From positions 1-12,500 of the forward strand of contig JAAYXQ010000210.1 of assembly GCA_012515825.1 (NCBI GenBank): DNA of 12,500 bases, read 5' to 3'. A model generated the notes under the pieces. The model did no database searches, was not told the DNA's origin, and saw only the letters and a program-made list of their open reading frames with translations. Position numbers and translations under genes: made by a program. Shown one piece after another: positions 1-8,105 of the stretch (position 1 is the first letter of the stretch; every line of letters starts with the position of its first letter). The stretch is from Fibrobacter sp. (lineage in GTDB: Bacteria; Fibrobacterota; Fibrobacteria; Fibrobacterales; Fibrobacteraceae).

Positions 1-2
1 AA

Positions 3-59
3 ACTGGCCAAAACCGCAAGTTTAAGCCTTATTTGATGGTTGCTTTAGATGATTTTTGA
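3..59 (+). CDS. possible C-terminal end of an upstream gene (partial)
   Basis: Frame 3 is open from the window edge to a TGA at 57-59 and reads TGQNRKFKPYLMVALDDF, a plausible protein tail. The other two forward frames stop earlier, at TAA 23-25 and TGA 34-36. If real, its stop lies inside the TTGACT box that appears to start parE transcription. Only 18 codons are visible, so the family cannot be named and the open frame may be chance. Confidence 0.3.
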   Translation, partial: TGQNRKFKPYLMVALDDF

Positions 60-83
60 CTATGTTTGGACAAATTCTAAAAT
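56..83 (+). promoter_or_regulatory. candidate promoter of parE-parC
   Basis: TTGACT (56-61) and TAAAAT (78-83) are separated by 16 bases. Transcription would start near 90, leaving only about six bases before the parE ATG at 96. No Shine-Dalgarno sequence lies in that stretch. The assignment is by consensus only. Confidence 0.45.
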
Positions 84-95
84 TATTGAATACTT

Positions 96-1937
96 ATGGC
101 AGCAAAATATAACGAAGACAGCATTAAATCTCTGGATTGGCATGAACATATTAGACTCCGTCCAGGCATGTATATTGGTAAGCTAGGTGATGGTCAAAGT
201 CCTGATGATGGTATTTATGTCCTAGCAAAAGAAATTATAGACAACTCGATTGACGAATATGTCATGGGTGCTGGTAAAAAGATTGAAATTGAAATCGAAG
301 ATCGATCTGTGCGTATTCGAGATTATGGGCGTGGGATTCCACTCGGAAAAGTGGTTGATTGCGTTAGTAAAATCAATACTGGTGGTAAATACGATTCTGA
401 AGCCTTCCAGAAGTCCGTTGGTTTGAATGGTGTTGGTACTAAAGCCGTAAACGCACTTTCTGAGTCTTTTATTGTGCAAAGTTTTAGAGATGGTCGTTGC
501 AAAAAAGCAGAATTCTGTCGTGGTATTCTTGTTAAAGAATACAAAGAATCAGCGACTTCAGAAAAAAATGGTACAGAGATCATTTTTAAGCCTGACCCAG
601 AAATTTTTAAGAATTATCGTTATTTACCCGCCTACATGGACGAAAAGATCTGGAACTACGCTTATTTAAATACAGGCCTTTCTCTCATCATGAACGGGAA
701 GACCTACTCCAGTACCAACGGTCTTTTAGATTTACTTCAAAAAAGAGTGGATGAAAACATTCGCTACGATGTGATTCATTTCAAAGATAAAGACATCGAA
801 GTGGCTTTTACACATGGCAATCAATATGGCGAACACTATTATAGCTTCGTCAACGGTCAACATACAACTCAAGGTGGTACTCACCAAGCCGCTTTCCGTG
901 AAGGCGTTGTCAAAGGCGCTAGAGACCATTTCAAAAAAGATCTTGATCCTTCGGATGTAAGAAACTGTATTATTGGCGCGATTTCTATCCGAATTCAAGA
1001 GCCTGTTTTCGAATCTCAAACGAAAACGAAGCTCGGCAGTACTTCTACAGCTCCCAATGGCCCTGCTCTACGTAGCTGGATTGTGGATTATGTCGCTAAA
1101 GAATTTGACAATTATCTTCATAAAAATCCAGACACAGAAAAGAAGCTTCTAGATCGTATTACGCAAAATGAACGCGAAAGAAAAGAAATCGCTGGCATCA
1201 AAAAGCTCGCCAATGAGCGTGCTAAAAAAGCGAATCTTCATAATAAAAAACTTCGCGATTGTAAGGTTCATCTCACCGAGGTAAAAAGCCCTCTTCACCA
1301 AGAGACCATGATTTTTATTACCGAAGGGGACTCTGCTTCTGGTTCAATAACCAAAGCAAGAAACGTTCAAACGCAAGCGGTTTTCAGCTTAAGAGGTAAG
1401 CCTCTTAACAGTTTTGGGCAAACAAAGAAAGTCGTCTACGAAAACGAAGAATTCAACCTTTTGCAGCATGCCCTAGATATTGAAAACGGGCTTGAAAATC
1501 TGCGCTACAATAAAGTCATTATCGCTACTGATGCCGATGTCGATGGTATGCATATTCGGTTATTATTAATGACTTTCTTCTTGCAGTTTTTCCCTGAACT
1601 TGTAGAACAAAAACACCTTTATATTTTACAAACGCCTCTTTTTAGAGTGCGAAATAAAAAAGAAACCATCTATTGCTACGATGAAGACGAACGCGATAAA
1701 GCCAGTACTTCTCTAGGAAAAGATGGTCTTGAAATCACACGATTCAAAGGTCTCGGTGAAATTAGTCCTTCTGAATTTGGGCAATTTATTGGTGAAGACA
1801 TGAGGCTTGAATCTGTGATGATGCCTCCTGATGCATCTTTAGGTAAAATGCTTGAGTATTATATGGGTAAAAACTCTCCTACAAGGCAAGATCACATTGT
1901 CACGAACCTCCGTGCAGAAGCTGTAGAAGAGCTCTAA
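96..1937 (+). CDS. parE: DNA topoisomerase IV subunit B (ParE; GyrB family)
   Basis: ATPase subunit of a type IIA topoisomerase, which with ParC decatenates and relaxes DNA using ATP. Seen in the 613 residues: a GHKL ATPase domain with the catalytic-base and Mg-binding segment KEIIDNSIDE (E46, N50), RDYGRGIP (75-82) and the lid motif GLNGVGTKAVNAL (109-121). The transducer QTK loop has K310. The TOPRIM domain has FITEGDSASGS (E410) and ATDADVDG (D479, D481, D483), and a C-terminal RFKGLGE motif follows at 549-555. There is no large insertion, so the length fits short ParE proteins. The ATG at 96 is followed closely by the conserved LDWHEHIRLRPGMYIG, so the start looks right although it lacks a Shine-Dalgarno site. 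parC follows after 22 bases. A gyrB label is the alternative; the ParC-type partner and N-terminal style favour ParE. Confidence 0.93.
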   Translation: MAAKYNEDSIKSLDWHEHIRLRPGMYIGKLGDGQSPDDGIYVLAKEIIDNSIDEYVMGAGKKIEIEIEDRSVRIRDYGRGIPLGKVVDCVSKINTGGKYDSEAFQKSVGLNGVGTKAVNALSESFIVQSFRDGRCKKAEFCRGILVKEYKESATSEKNGTEIIFKPDPEIFKNYRYLPAYMDEKIWNYAYLNTGLSLIMNGKTYSSTNGLLDLLQKRVDENIRYDVIHFKDKDIEVAFTHGNQYGEHYYSFVNGQHTTQGGTHQAAFREGVVKGARDHFKKDLDPSDVRNCIIGAISIRIQEPVFESQTKTKLGSTSTAPNGPALRSWIVDYVAKEFDNYLHKNPDTEKKLLDRITQNERERKEIAGIKKLANERAKKANLHNKKLRDCKVHLTEVKSPLHQETMIFITEGDSASGSITKARNVQTQAVFSLRGKPLNSFGQTKKVVYENEEFNLLQHALDIENGLENLRYNKVIIATDADVDGMHIRLLLMTFFLQFFPELVEQKHLYILQTPLFRVRNKKETIYCYDEDERDKASTSLGKDGLEITRFKGLGEISPSEFGQFIGEDMRLESVMMPPDASLGKMLEYYMGKNSPTRQDHIVTNLRAEAVEEL

Positions 1938-1959
1938 AAAATAGAAGAAGAGAATATTT

Positions 1960-4512
1960 ATGAGTGAAGAAAGAAAAACCCTCGGATTATCAAACGCCAA
2001 CTATTTAGAAAAGCTTTATGACGGCTGGTTCTTGGATTATGCAAGCTATGTGATTCTTGACCGTGCTGTTCCTTATTTTGAAGATGGTTTAAAGCCTGTA
2101 CAACGTCGTATTTTGCACACCCTATTTGATATGCACGACGGTCGTTATCACAAAGTCGCAAACATTGTAGGCCGCACCATGCAATTGCATCCTCATGGAG
2201 ATGCCTCTATTGGTGATGCATTAGTAACCATGGGGCAAAAAGACTTGTTAATTGATCCTCAAGGAAACTGGGGAAACCCTTATACGGGCGACTCTGCTGC
2301 CGCACCTCGTTATATTGAAGGTAGGCTCACTCCATTTGCTCTTGAAGTGTTATTTAACCCAGAAACCACCAACTGGATACCAAGTTATGACGGCCGAAAT
2401 AATGAGCCCGTCACGCTTCCTGCAAAGTTTCCTCTTTTACTCGCTCAAGGTGTTGAAGGTATTGCCGTAGGTTTATCTACAACCATTTTGCCTCATAATT
2501 TCTGCGAACTCTGTGAAGCTTCCATCGCTCATCTTCGCGGTAAAAAGTTCGAGTTATACCCCGACTTCTTTACTGGCGGCATCGCCGACATGAGCGATTA
2601 TAACGATGGCTTACGAGGCGGTCGAATTAAAGTACGCGCCAAAATCGAAAAGTTCGATTCCAAAACGCTCGTCATTCGTGAAATTCCTTATGGAACCACC
2701 ACAGGTTCTTTAATTGATAGCATCATTAGTGCAAATGATAAAGGCAAAATTAAGATTAAACACGTAGATGATAATACTTCCCAAGAAGTAGAAATCATGA
2801 TCCATCTACACCCAGGCACAGACCCGCAAGTGGTGATTGATGCTCTTTATGCCTTTACTGATTGTGAAAAATCTCTAGCTCCTAACGCCTGTATTATTGT
2901 GAATAAAAAGCCACAATTTATTGGGGTTTCAGAAATTCTAAAACTGAATACCGATCATACAGTCCGTCTTCTAAAGTGGGAGTTAGAAAACAAGCTCGCT
3001 GCACTTAGCCAAAAATGGCACATGACGAGTCTCGAAAAAATCTTTATAGAAAAAGAGATATACGAAGTCATTAAAAAAGCGCAAAATAAAGACGAGATGG
3101 TGAATCTAATTCACGAAGGCTTAAAACCCTTTGTCAAAAAAATGCTCCGTAAAGAGGTGACTCGAGAAGAAATTCTTAAACTCGCTGAAATTCCTATTCG
3201 TAGAATCAGCCGTTTTGACCGTAAAAAAGCAGATGAAGCATTAAAAGAATTAGATCTTCAAATTGAAGAAACCGAAAATCATCTCATACACTTAACAGAT
3301 TATGCCATCGCTCATTTTAAGAATTTGCTTAAAAAATATGGCGAAGGGAAAGAACGTAAAACCACGATTGGTGAATTCGGTAAAGTCAATGTCGTTCATG
3401 TGGCGATTGCGAACCAAAAACTCTACGTCAATCGAAAAGAAGGTTTCGTAGGAACAGGGCTTAAAAAAGAAGAATATTTATTTGATGTTTCTTCTTACGA
3501 CGATATCATTGTATTTAAGGCCGATGGTTCTTTTAAAATTGTCCGCGTTTCAGATAAAGACTTTGTGGGTAAAGATGTCATTTTAATTGAAAAGTTCAAT
3601 AAAGATGATGAACGCCAAATTTATAATGTCATTTATCAAGAAGGGAAAGATGGTGTTTCTTACATTAAACGTTTTAATGTAGGTGGCATTACTCGAGACA
3701 AAGATTACCTTATGGGTAAAGGCAAACCTGGCTCCAAAATCCTTTATATTTCTAGCAATCCAAATGGAGAAGCTGAAATTGTAGAAGTCATATTAAAACC
3801 TCGTCCTCGCATTAAATTAAACTTTGAAGTTGATTTCAGTGATGTTGAAGTCAAAGGTAGAAATGCCATTGGAAACCAAGTCACTAAATATGCCGTAAAA
3901 ACGGTCAAGCGCGTACGTAAAGGGGTTAGCACTCTTGGAGCGAGAATCCTTTATTATGATGCCCCAAGCGGTATTGTTTCTACACAAAAAAGAGGCGATT
4001 GCCTTGGAGAATTTGATGAAAACGACAAAGTTTTAGTCGTTCGAGAAAATGGCTTAGCTAGAGTTTACGATATGACCGACCCATTACTCGTTGGTACTGG
4101 TATTATTCATATTCAAAAATTCGATCCAGAACAAGTCTATTCGATTCTCTATTTTGAGGGTTCCAATTTTAATTACATGGTCAAGCGCTTTAAATTAGAA
4201 GCATGCCCCATGACTACAGATTTTAATTTACTCTCTGATCACCCAGACACTCATCTGGTAGAATTTTTTGCAACTAAAAATGCAAAAGTGATTATGGAAT
4301 ACCAAGTGGGGCGTGAAGTGCAAAAAGAAACCCTAGACCTAACAGTAGTAGCTGATGTCAAAGGTTATAAGGCTCTTGGGAGTAAATTCACCGCTAAAAA
4401 AGTCAAGCGCACGACTCGTTTAATCGAAGAAGATGAAGAAGAAGAAGAGCCAGAAGAAAAGCCTTCGCGCAAAAAAGCAAAGGATCCTTATTCTGTAGAT
4501 ATGTTTGAATAA
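1960..4512 (+). CDS. parC: DNA topoisomerase IV subunit A (ParC; GyrA family)
   Basis: DNA-cleaving and religating subunit of topoisomerase IV, partner of the ParE just upstream. Seen in the 850 residues: LKPVQRRIL (44-52), the quinolone-region motif HPHGDASIGDALV (77-89), and AAPRYIEGRL with catalytic Tyr118 (codon 2311-2313). The breakage-reunion core spans roughly residues 20-460. A long C-terminal region with repeated beta-strand segments (about 490-815) is consistent with a DNA-wrapping propeller. No clear GyrA box is seen, only a loose QKRGDCLGEF. The tail is an acidic run (E823-E833) followed by a basic patch and DPYSVDMFE. The residue matching E. coli GyrA Ser83 is Ala82, while the Asp87 equivalent (Asp86) is kept. 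Upstream of the ATG is a purine-rich AGAAGAAGAGAA, a weak ribosome site. It is probably cotranscribed with parE. Confidence 0.93.
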   Translation: MSEERKTLGLSNANYLEKLYDGWFLDYASYVILDRAVPYFEDGLKPVQRRILHTLFDMHDGRYHKVANIVGRTMQLHPHGDASIGDALVTMGQKDLLIDPQGNWGNPYTGDSAAAPRYIEGRLTPFALEVLFNPETTNWIPSYDGRNNEPVTLPAKFPLLLAQGVEGIAVGLSTTILPHNFCELCEASIAHLRGKKFELYPDFFTGGIADMSDYNDGLRGGRIKVRAKIEKFDSKTLVIREIPYGTTTGSLIDSIISANDKGKIKIKHVDDNTSQEVEIMIHLHPGTDPQVVIDALYAFTDCEKSLAPNACIIVNKKPQFIGVSEILKLNTDHTVRLLKWELENKLAALSQKWHMTSLEKIFIEKEIYEVIKKAQNKDEMVNLIHEGLKPFVKKMLRKEVTREEILKLAEIPIRRISRFDRKKADEALKELDLQIEETENHLIHLTDYAIAHFKNLLKKYGEGKERKTTIGEFGKVNVVHVAIANQKLYVNRKEGFVGTGLKKEEYLFDVSSYDDIIVFKADGSFKIVRVSDKDFVGKDVILIEKFNKDDERQIYNVIYQEGKDGVSYIKRFNVGGITRDKDYLMGKGKPGSKILYISSNPNGEAEIVEVILKPRPRIKLNFEVDFSDVEVKGRNAIGNQVTKYAVKTVKRVRKGVSTLGARILYYDAPSGIVSTQKRGDCLGEFDENDKVLVVRENGLARVYDMTDPLLVGTGIIHIQKFDPEQVYSILYFEGSNFNYMVKRFKLEACPMTTDFNLLSDHPDTHLVEFFATKNAKVIMEYQVGREVQKETLDLTVVADVKGYKALGSKFTAKKVKRTTRLIEEDEEEEEPEEKPSRKKAKDPYSVDMFE

Positions 4513-4520
4513 ATGATTTT

Positions 4521-4537
4521 CAAACTAAGCTAGTTTG
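4521..4537. other. small inverted repeat between convergent parC and nadK
   Basis: The arms CAAACTA (4521-4527) and TAGTTTG (4531-4537) pair perfectly around an AGC loop. The hairpin overlaps the nadK stop codon (TAG, 4525-4527 on minus) and begins 9 bases after the parC stop. There is no T-run after it on +, and only a short AAAATCATTT follows on minus. It is not a canonical terminator but may help end the convergent transcripts. Confidence 0.4.
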
Positions 4538-5400
4538 GGCTTACCAGTCCATCCTAGCTTTTCTCTCAGAGCATCGACAAAGCCTGTGTTTTTCATTCGA
4601 ATAAAAGTCGTTACCGACTCGCTCTGGCTAAGAACTAGCTTATCGCGAGCTTCAAGAGTGTAGTTTATTCGGCCATCAAAGACAAGATTTAGCGAAGAAT
4701 TCGACACCGAAGAAATCTGGCAAATGGCACTTGCTGGGATAATTAAAGGCCGAACAGAAAGGCTACTGGGGGCTAAAGGCGTTAATACAAAAGCCGATGT
4801 CGAAGGATGAATAATAGGGCCATTTGCCGATAAATTATAAGCTGTGGAACCCGTTGGCGTCGATACTAATAGCGAATCAGCCCAATATTCTGTTAAGTAA
4901 CGTCCATTATATTCGACTAAAAGGTTCACCATCCGTTCTGACGCTCTCGCACGAATATGCACTTCGTTCAAAACGGTTTCGCAAGCAAGTTGATTCCCTT
5001 CACGAAAGATCTTTGCATCTAGCATCATTCGATTTCTAGTAGAGAACTCCCCTGCTTGTAATAAATCTAAAGTTGTTTTTAGGTCTTCTACGCGCGTTTC
5101 AGCTAAAAACCCTACATGCCCTGCATTTACGCCTAAAATAGGAATAGAAGTCCCTAAAGCAATGCGTGCCGTAGAAAGAACAGTACCATCTCCACCAATA
5201 GCCAAAAGCAAATCACATTTTCGTAACGCGTCTTCTGTGACAATCTCAATGTTTTTTGGAGAGACTCCTTTTAAGGATTCTAATGCACAAAAAGAGACTT
5301 CTTTGTGAGCTTTTGACCACTCGGCAATCATCTCAAGAGCAAGTGCTAAATCAGCACTTTTATCTTTCCAGCCTACGATGCCAATTCTATTGTGATTCAT
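4525..5400 (-). CDS. nadK: NAD kinase
   Basis: Phosphorylates NAD to NADP in the cytoplasm, the only route to NADP. Seen in 291 residues counted from the chosen ATG: the catalytic motif AIGGDGTVLSTARI (GGDG 69-72, Asp71), NAGHVGFLAE (92-101), LNEVHIRA (144-151), and the NAD-binding STPTGSTAYNLSANGPIIHP (180-199), with Asn194 where Gly is common. The length is normal for the family. The frame could begin at a TTG at 5418, but the ATG at 5400-5398 is preferred because AAAGGGA (5404-5410) precedes it at good spacing and RIGIVG follows at once. That start overlaps the end of the AroA-like gene by 14 bases, so it is the last gene of the minus operon and probably translationally coupled. Confidence 0.93.
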   Translation of the reverse strand: MNHNRIGIVGWKDKSADLALALEMIAEWSKAHKEVSFCALESLKGVSPKNIEIVTEDALRKCDLLLAIGGDGTVLSTARIALGTSIPILGVNAGHVGFLAETRVEDLKTTLDLLQAGEFSTRNRMMLDAKIFREGNQLACETVLNEVHIRARASERMVNLLVEYNGRYLTEYWADSLLVSTPTGSTAYNLSANGPIIHPSTSAFVLTPLAPSSLSVRPLIIPASAICQISSVSNSSLNLVFDGRINYTLEARDKLVLSQSESVTTFIRMKNTGFVDALREKLGWTGKPKLA

Positions 5401-6742
5401 GATTCCCTTTTTGAACAATTGATTTTATTTTCTCAGAAATCTGAGGAAAAGTAGACTCCATAATTTCTGAGCCTATGATCGATGAATTACCTCGACCTAA
5501 AAGCGAAACAATAAATAACGTTAATGCAGTTAAAGGATTATTAGCAGCGTCAAATTCACCGCCATCCAATTCTTCTTTGCCTCGAATAACAAGACCATCG
5601 TCATAGACTCCGACTTCGACTCCTGTTTTTCGCAAGTTCATGGCCAACCATTCTAGATTTTCTCTGCTAGAAGCTTTGTACTCTGGAGGAATTCGAAGAA
5701 TCGTCTCCCCTTCTGCATAACAGGCAGCCAAAGCAAGTAAAGGGTATTCATCCATACAAGATGCCATTAAATCTTCTGAAAAGCGGCGCCCTTGTAAACG
5801 TTTACCAGCAAGTGGTTTTACTTCGACATCTCCAAAAGCATCGCCATAGCGTTCGCGCTTACTTGTGGTTTCGACTAAAGCGCCCATACGTTTGAGAGCC
5901 GTTAATGCCCCTGCCCTGCCAGTATTAATACAAGCATTCTTAATAATAATACTTTCGTCTTTTGGAATTTTCGCAAGAGTCACGACTAAACAAAGAGCCA
6001 CTAGTTCCGTGACATCTCCAGGAACAAAATACTCACGAGCCGTTAAAATTTTCGTCGGAGAAAATGTAGTAGACCAAGTCCGTTCGAGTTTCACGCCTCT
6101 TGCTTTTGCAATACGACGTGAAAGTTCATCCATGTTTTCCATGCCTTTCGATTCATATTTTAGATTAGCCCCAAAATAGACCATCATACGAGTCCACTGG
6201 TCTCGTAACGCAGAACGTTCTTCAAAAGAGAGATCTTCGCCTTGAATCAAGGCCGATAAAAGCAAGCGGTTGCGCATCAAGTAAGGAAGATCTCCTTGAG
6301 AGTTCTTCTTGTATTTAGGGGCCCCTTCTATAAATCGAAATTGAATCGAATCCGAAGATTCTTTTTCAAAGACCACTAAAAAATACTCAAGCAATAATGC
6401 TTTTGTTTTTTCAGAGGCGAGAGAATTTCCTTCTTCAAAAGCAAAGGTATAAATAGTCTCTGTATCTTTTGAAGCTAAAGTCCATAAAAGGATAAGCGCA
6501 TGCGTTTCGAAATGATAAGGGAGTAGCATAGGAGCTTTATATTGAAAACCCATGCCCTCTAACACTAATTGGTGCCCTTTTAATTCATAAGACAAGCCAA
6601 ATTCACGTAAGCATTCCGCAAAAGCAAGCCCTCTAGGTGTCCATTGAAAATCTTCTAAGACGGTTCTCCCTTTCACTAAAAGAGAAAGAACAAGAGCTTG
6701 TTCCATCATTTCACTATCTGGATTTACAACAAATTCAGCCAT
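5387..6742 (-). CDS. EPSP synthase (AroA)-like protein with degenerate active site
   Basis: 451 residues that line up end to end with 3-phosphoshikimate 1-carboxyvinyltransferase. Framework motifs kept include VPGD (240-243), NTGRAGALTALKRMGA (273-288, compare NPTRTG...LERMGA), MDEYPLLALAACYAEGETILR (330-350) and STFP (430-433). By eye alignment to E. coli AroA, key residues are replaced: Lys22, Ser23 and Arg27 by Ser10, Glu11 and Gln15; the NAGTAMR loop by YHFETHA (76-82); Ser-Ser-Gln 169-171 by Pro-Tyr-Leu (153-155); KETDR by SSREN; DHR by a segment around AANNP; and Lys411 by Ser430. Only catalytic Asp313 (here Asp331) clearly remains. It is probably a pseudoenzyme or a fold with a new substrate, not a working EPSP synthase. 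Start: a TTG at 6745 is possible, but the ATG at 6742 is preferred. It overlaps the tyrA TGA (TGATG) and has GAAGGA (6749-6754) upstream. Automatic pipelines would likely call it aroA. Confidence 0.85.
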   Translation of the reverse strand: MAEFVVNPDSEMMEQALVLSLLVKGRTVLEDFQWTPRGLAFAECLREFGLSYELKGHQLVLEGMGFQYKAPMLLPYHFETHALILLWTLASKDTETIYTFAFEEGNSLASEKTKALLLEYFLVVFEKESSDSIQFRFIEGAPKYKKNSQGDLPYLMRNRLLLSALIQGEDLSFEERSALRDQWTRMMVYFGANLKYESKGMENMDELSRRIAKARGVKLERTWSTTFSPTKILTAREYFVPGDVTELVALCLVVTLAKIPKDESIIIKNACINTGRAGALTALKRMGALVETTSKRERYGDAFGDVEVKPLAGKRLQGRRFSEDLMASCMDEYPLLALAACYAEGETILRIPPEYKASSRENLEWLAMNLRKTGVEVGVYDDGLVIRGKEELDGGEFDAANNPLTALTLFIVSLLGRGNSSIIGSEIMESTFPQISEKIKSIVQKGNHESQ

Positions 6743-7848
6743 CAACGTTCCTTCACTTCATATTCTAAATAGCGGAGTACTTTCATCGCTTTCGCTGCTT
6801 CCGCTTCTGTTTTAAAAGCCAAAAGTAAAGTCCCAGCAATATTTTCACGGACTTTCATAAGCTCAATATCACGAATATTAATACCTTCTTCTGCAAGTGG
6901 CTGCATTACGCTTAAAATGGCTCCAGGCTTATCTTTTAACTGGACTGTAATTTCATAAAAATGATCGGCGGCGTTTCGGCCAGGAGCAAAAAGAGAAGCG
7001 CGGCCAGAGTTCCCTGCAACAAATACTTCGTGCACTTTTTCTTCATTCTCAAAAAGCGCTTGTATTGCTGTTTGAGTTTGTTTAAGCCCTTTAGAAAATT
7101 CATCCAGTGCTTGTTCTATGGCATCTTTATTGGTAAACAAAATATCATGCCACATATTCCAAGCAGAACCAGCGATACGCGTCATATCACGAAAACCTCG
7201 ACCAGCAAAATGTTGGTGTTCTTTTTCTAAAATGCGCGACGGAATATTCCCTGCAAGTGTAGAACTAATCATCTGAGGCATGTGACTTAGCCAAGCCATA
7301 GTAGAATCATGTTCTTTTGGAGTAAATAGAACTGGTTGCCCTCCTAAAAAAGAGACTAATTCAGATAAAGGCAAATAAGTAGATTCTGGCATATTCACAG
7401 GAGGGCACAAAAACCAATAAGCATTTTCAAAAATCGAAGGGTCATTATACTCTAAAGATCTTTTTTCAGAGCCTGCCATCGGATGACCACCGACAAAAGA
7501 AAAAGGAGAAGGCAACTGGAAACCAGCCTCGCAGATTTTCTCCTTTGTACTGCCTATATCGCTTACAAGTACTGGGTGAGATGGTTTTGTTTTCGATAAC
7601 GCTTTAATCGTTGATAGAATATGAAGAATAGGGCCGCAAAGTAATATCACATCAGAACCTTCGACCCAAGAATCAACGTCTTCATAATCATAAAACTCAT
7701 CGGCAAGACCAAGTTCTTTAGCACGCTTGAGCGTAGACGGAGAGCTCACCGCACGTAATTTGATCTTCTTTTGTGCCTGTTTAATCGCAGCGGCAACAGA
7801 GGCTCCCAAAAGCCCAAAACCTACAAAAGTAAGGCGGCGAATTTGCAT
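6742..7848 (-). CDS. tyrA: prephenate (or arogenate) dehydrogenase with C-terminal ACT domain
   Basis: Oxidative decarboxylation of prephenate or arogenate on the way to tyrosine. Seen in 368 residues: a Rossmann motif VGFGLLGAS (9-17), SDIGSTKEKI (96-105), GGHPMAGSEKRSL (120-132) with the catalytic His122, and GFRDMTRIAGS (218-228) with the substrate-binding Arg region. An ACT domain (about 297-365, starting YEITVQLKDKPGAI) fits feedback control by an aromatic amino acid. Two details stand out. The acidic residue that usually ends beta-2 in NAD-dependent enzymes is replaced by Ser35-Ser36, suggesting NADP. The common SHLPH motif is SHMPQ (188-192), which may alter prephenate/arogenate preference. 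The ATG follows the chorismate mutase TAA with no gap, with AGAGGA (7853-7858) as ribosome site. It is the second gene of the operon. Confidence 0.92.
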   Translation of the reverse strand: MQIRRLTFVGFGLLGASVAAAIKQAQKKIKLRAVSSPSTLKRAKELGLADEFYDYEDVDSWVEGSDVILLCGPILHILSTIKALSKTKPSHPVLVSDIGSTKEKICEAGFQLPSPFSFVGGHPMAGSEKRSLEYNDPSIFENAYWFLCPPVNMPESTYLPLSELVSFLGGQPVLFTPKEHDSTMAWLSHMPQMISSTLAGNIPSRILEKEHQHFAGRGFRDMTRIAGSAWNMWHDILFTNKDAIEQALDEFSKGLKQTQTAIQALFENEEKVHEVFVAGNSGRASLFAPGRNAADHFYEITVQLKDKPGAILSVMQPLAEEGINIRDIELMKVRENIAGTLLLAFKTEAEAAKAMKVLRYLEYEVKER

Positions 7849-8103
7849 TTAATCCTCTACTTTTCTTGTTTCTTCCATAATCGTTTTAAAAATTGCCCGA
7901 ATAGAATCTGGAGAAAGCGGCCCATTTGTTTTAAGAGCGACTCGATCGAGAATTTCTTTTTCTCGTGTTGCATCTAACACAGGAATGCCATGTTCTTGCT
8001 TAATCTTCCCTATTTCAACAGCATAAGAAGCTCTCTTATTTAAAAGGGCTATAATTTGATCTTCCAGTTCGTCTATATCTTTACGCCAATGAGAAATATC
8101 CAT
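7849..8103 (-). CDS. aroQ: chorismate mutase, AroQ class, monofunctional
   Basis: Converts chorismate to prephenate, feeding the TyrA encoded immediately downstream. The 84-residue all-helical domain shows the AroQ active-site pattern: Arg7 (WRKDIDELE), Arg24 (LLNKRASYAVEIGKIK), Lys35, and Arg47-Glu48 (DATREKEIL). These match E. coli Arg11, Arg28, Lys39, Arg51 and Glu52 by eye. In many bacteria this domain is fused to TyrA or PheA. Here it is a free protein whose TAA stop touches the tyrA ATG, so the two are probably made together. It is the first gene of the minus operon. No proper Shine-Dalgarno precedes the ATG; AGG lies only two bases away. Confidence 0.9.
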   Translation of the reverse strand: MDISHWRKDIDELEDQIIALLNKRASYAVEIGKIKQEHGIPVLDATREKEILDRVALKTNGPLSPDSIRAIFKTIMEETRKVED

Positions 8104-8105
8104 AC

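Noticed and set aside
4423..4461. GAA-rich simple repeat at the end of parC
   Set aside because: It simply encodes the glutamate-rich acidic tail of ParC and continues in frame to a plausible C-terminus.
5401..5418. TTG-initiated extension of nadK adding six residues
   Set aside because: The ATG at 5400 has AAAGGGA at good spacing and begins directly before the conserved RIGIVG strand, while the TTG lies deep in the preceding gene with no ribosome site.
6743..6745. TTG start of the AroA-like gene, one codon upstream
   Set aside because: The next codon is ATG, overlaps the tyrA stop as TGATG and is better spaced from GAAGGA.
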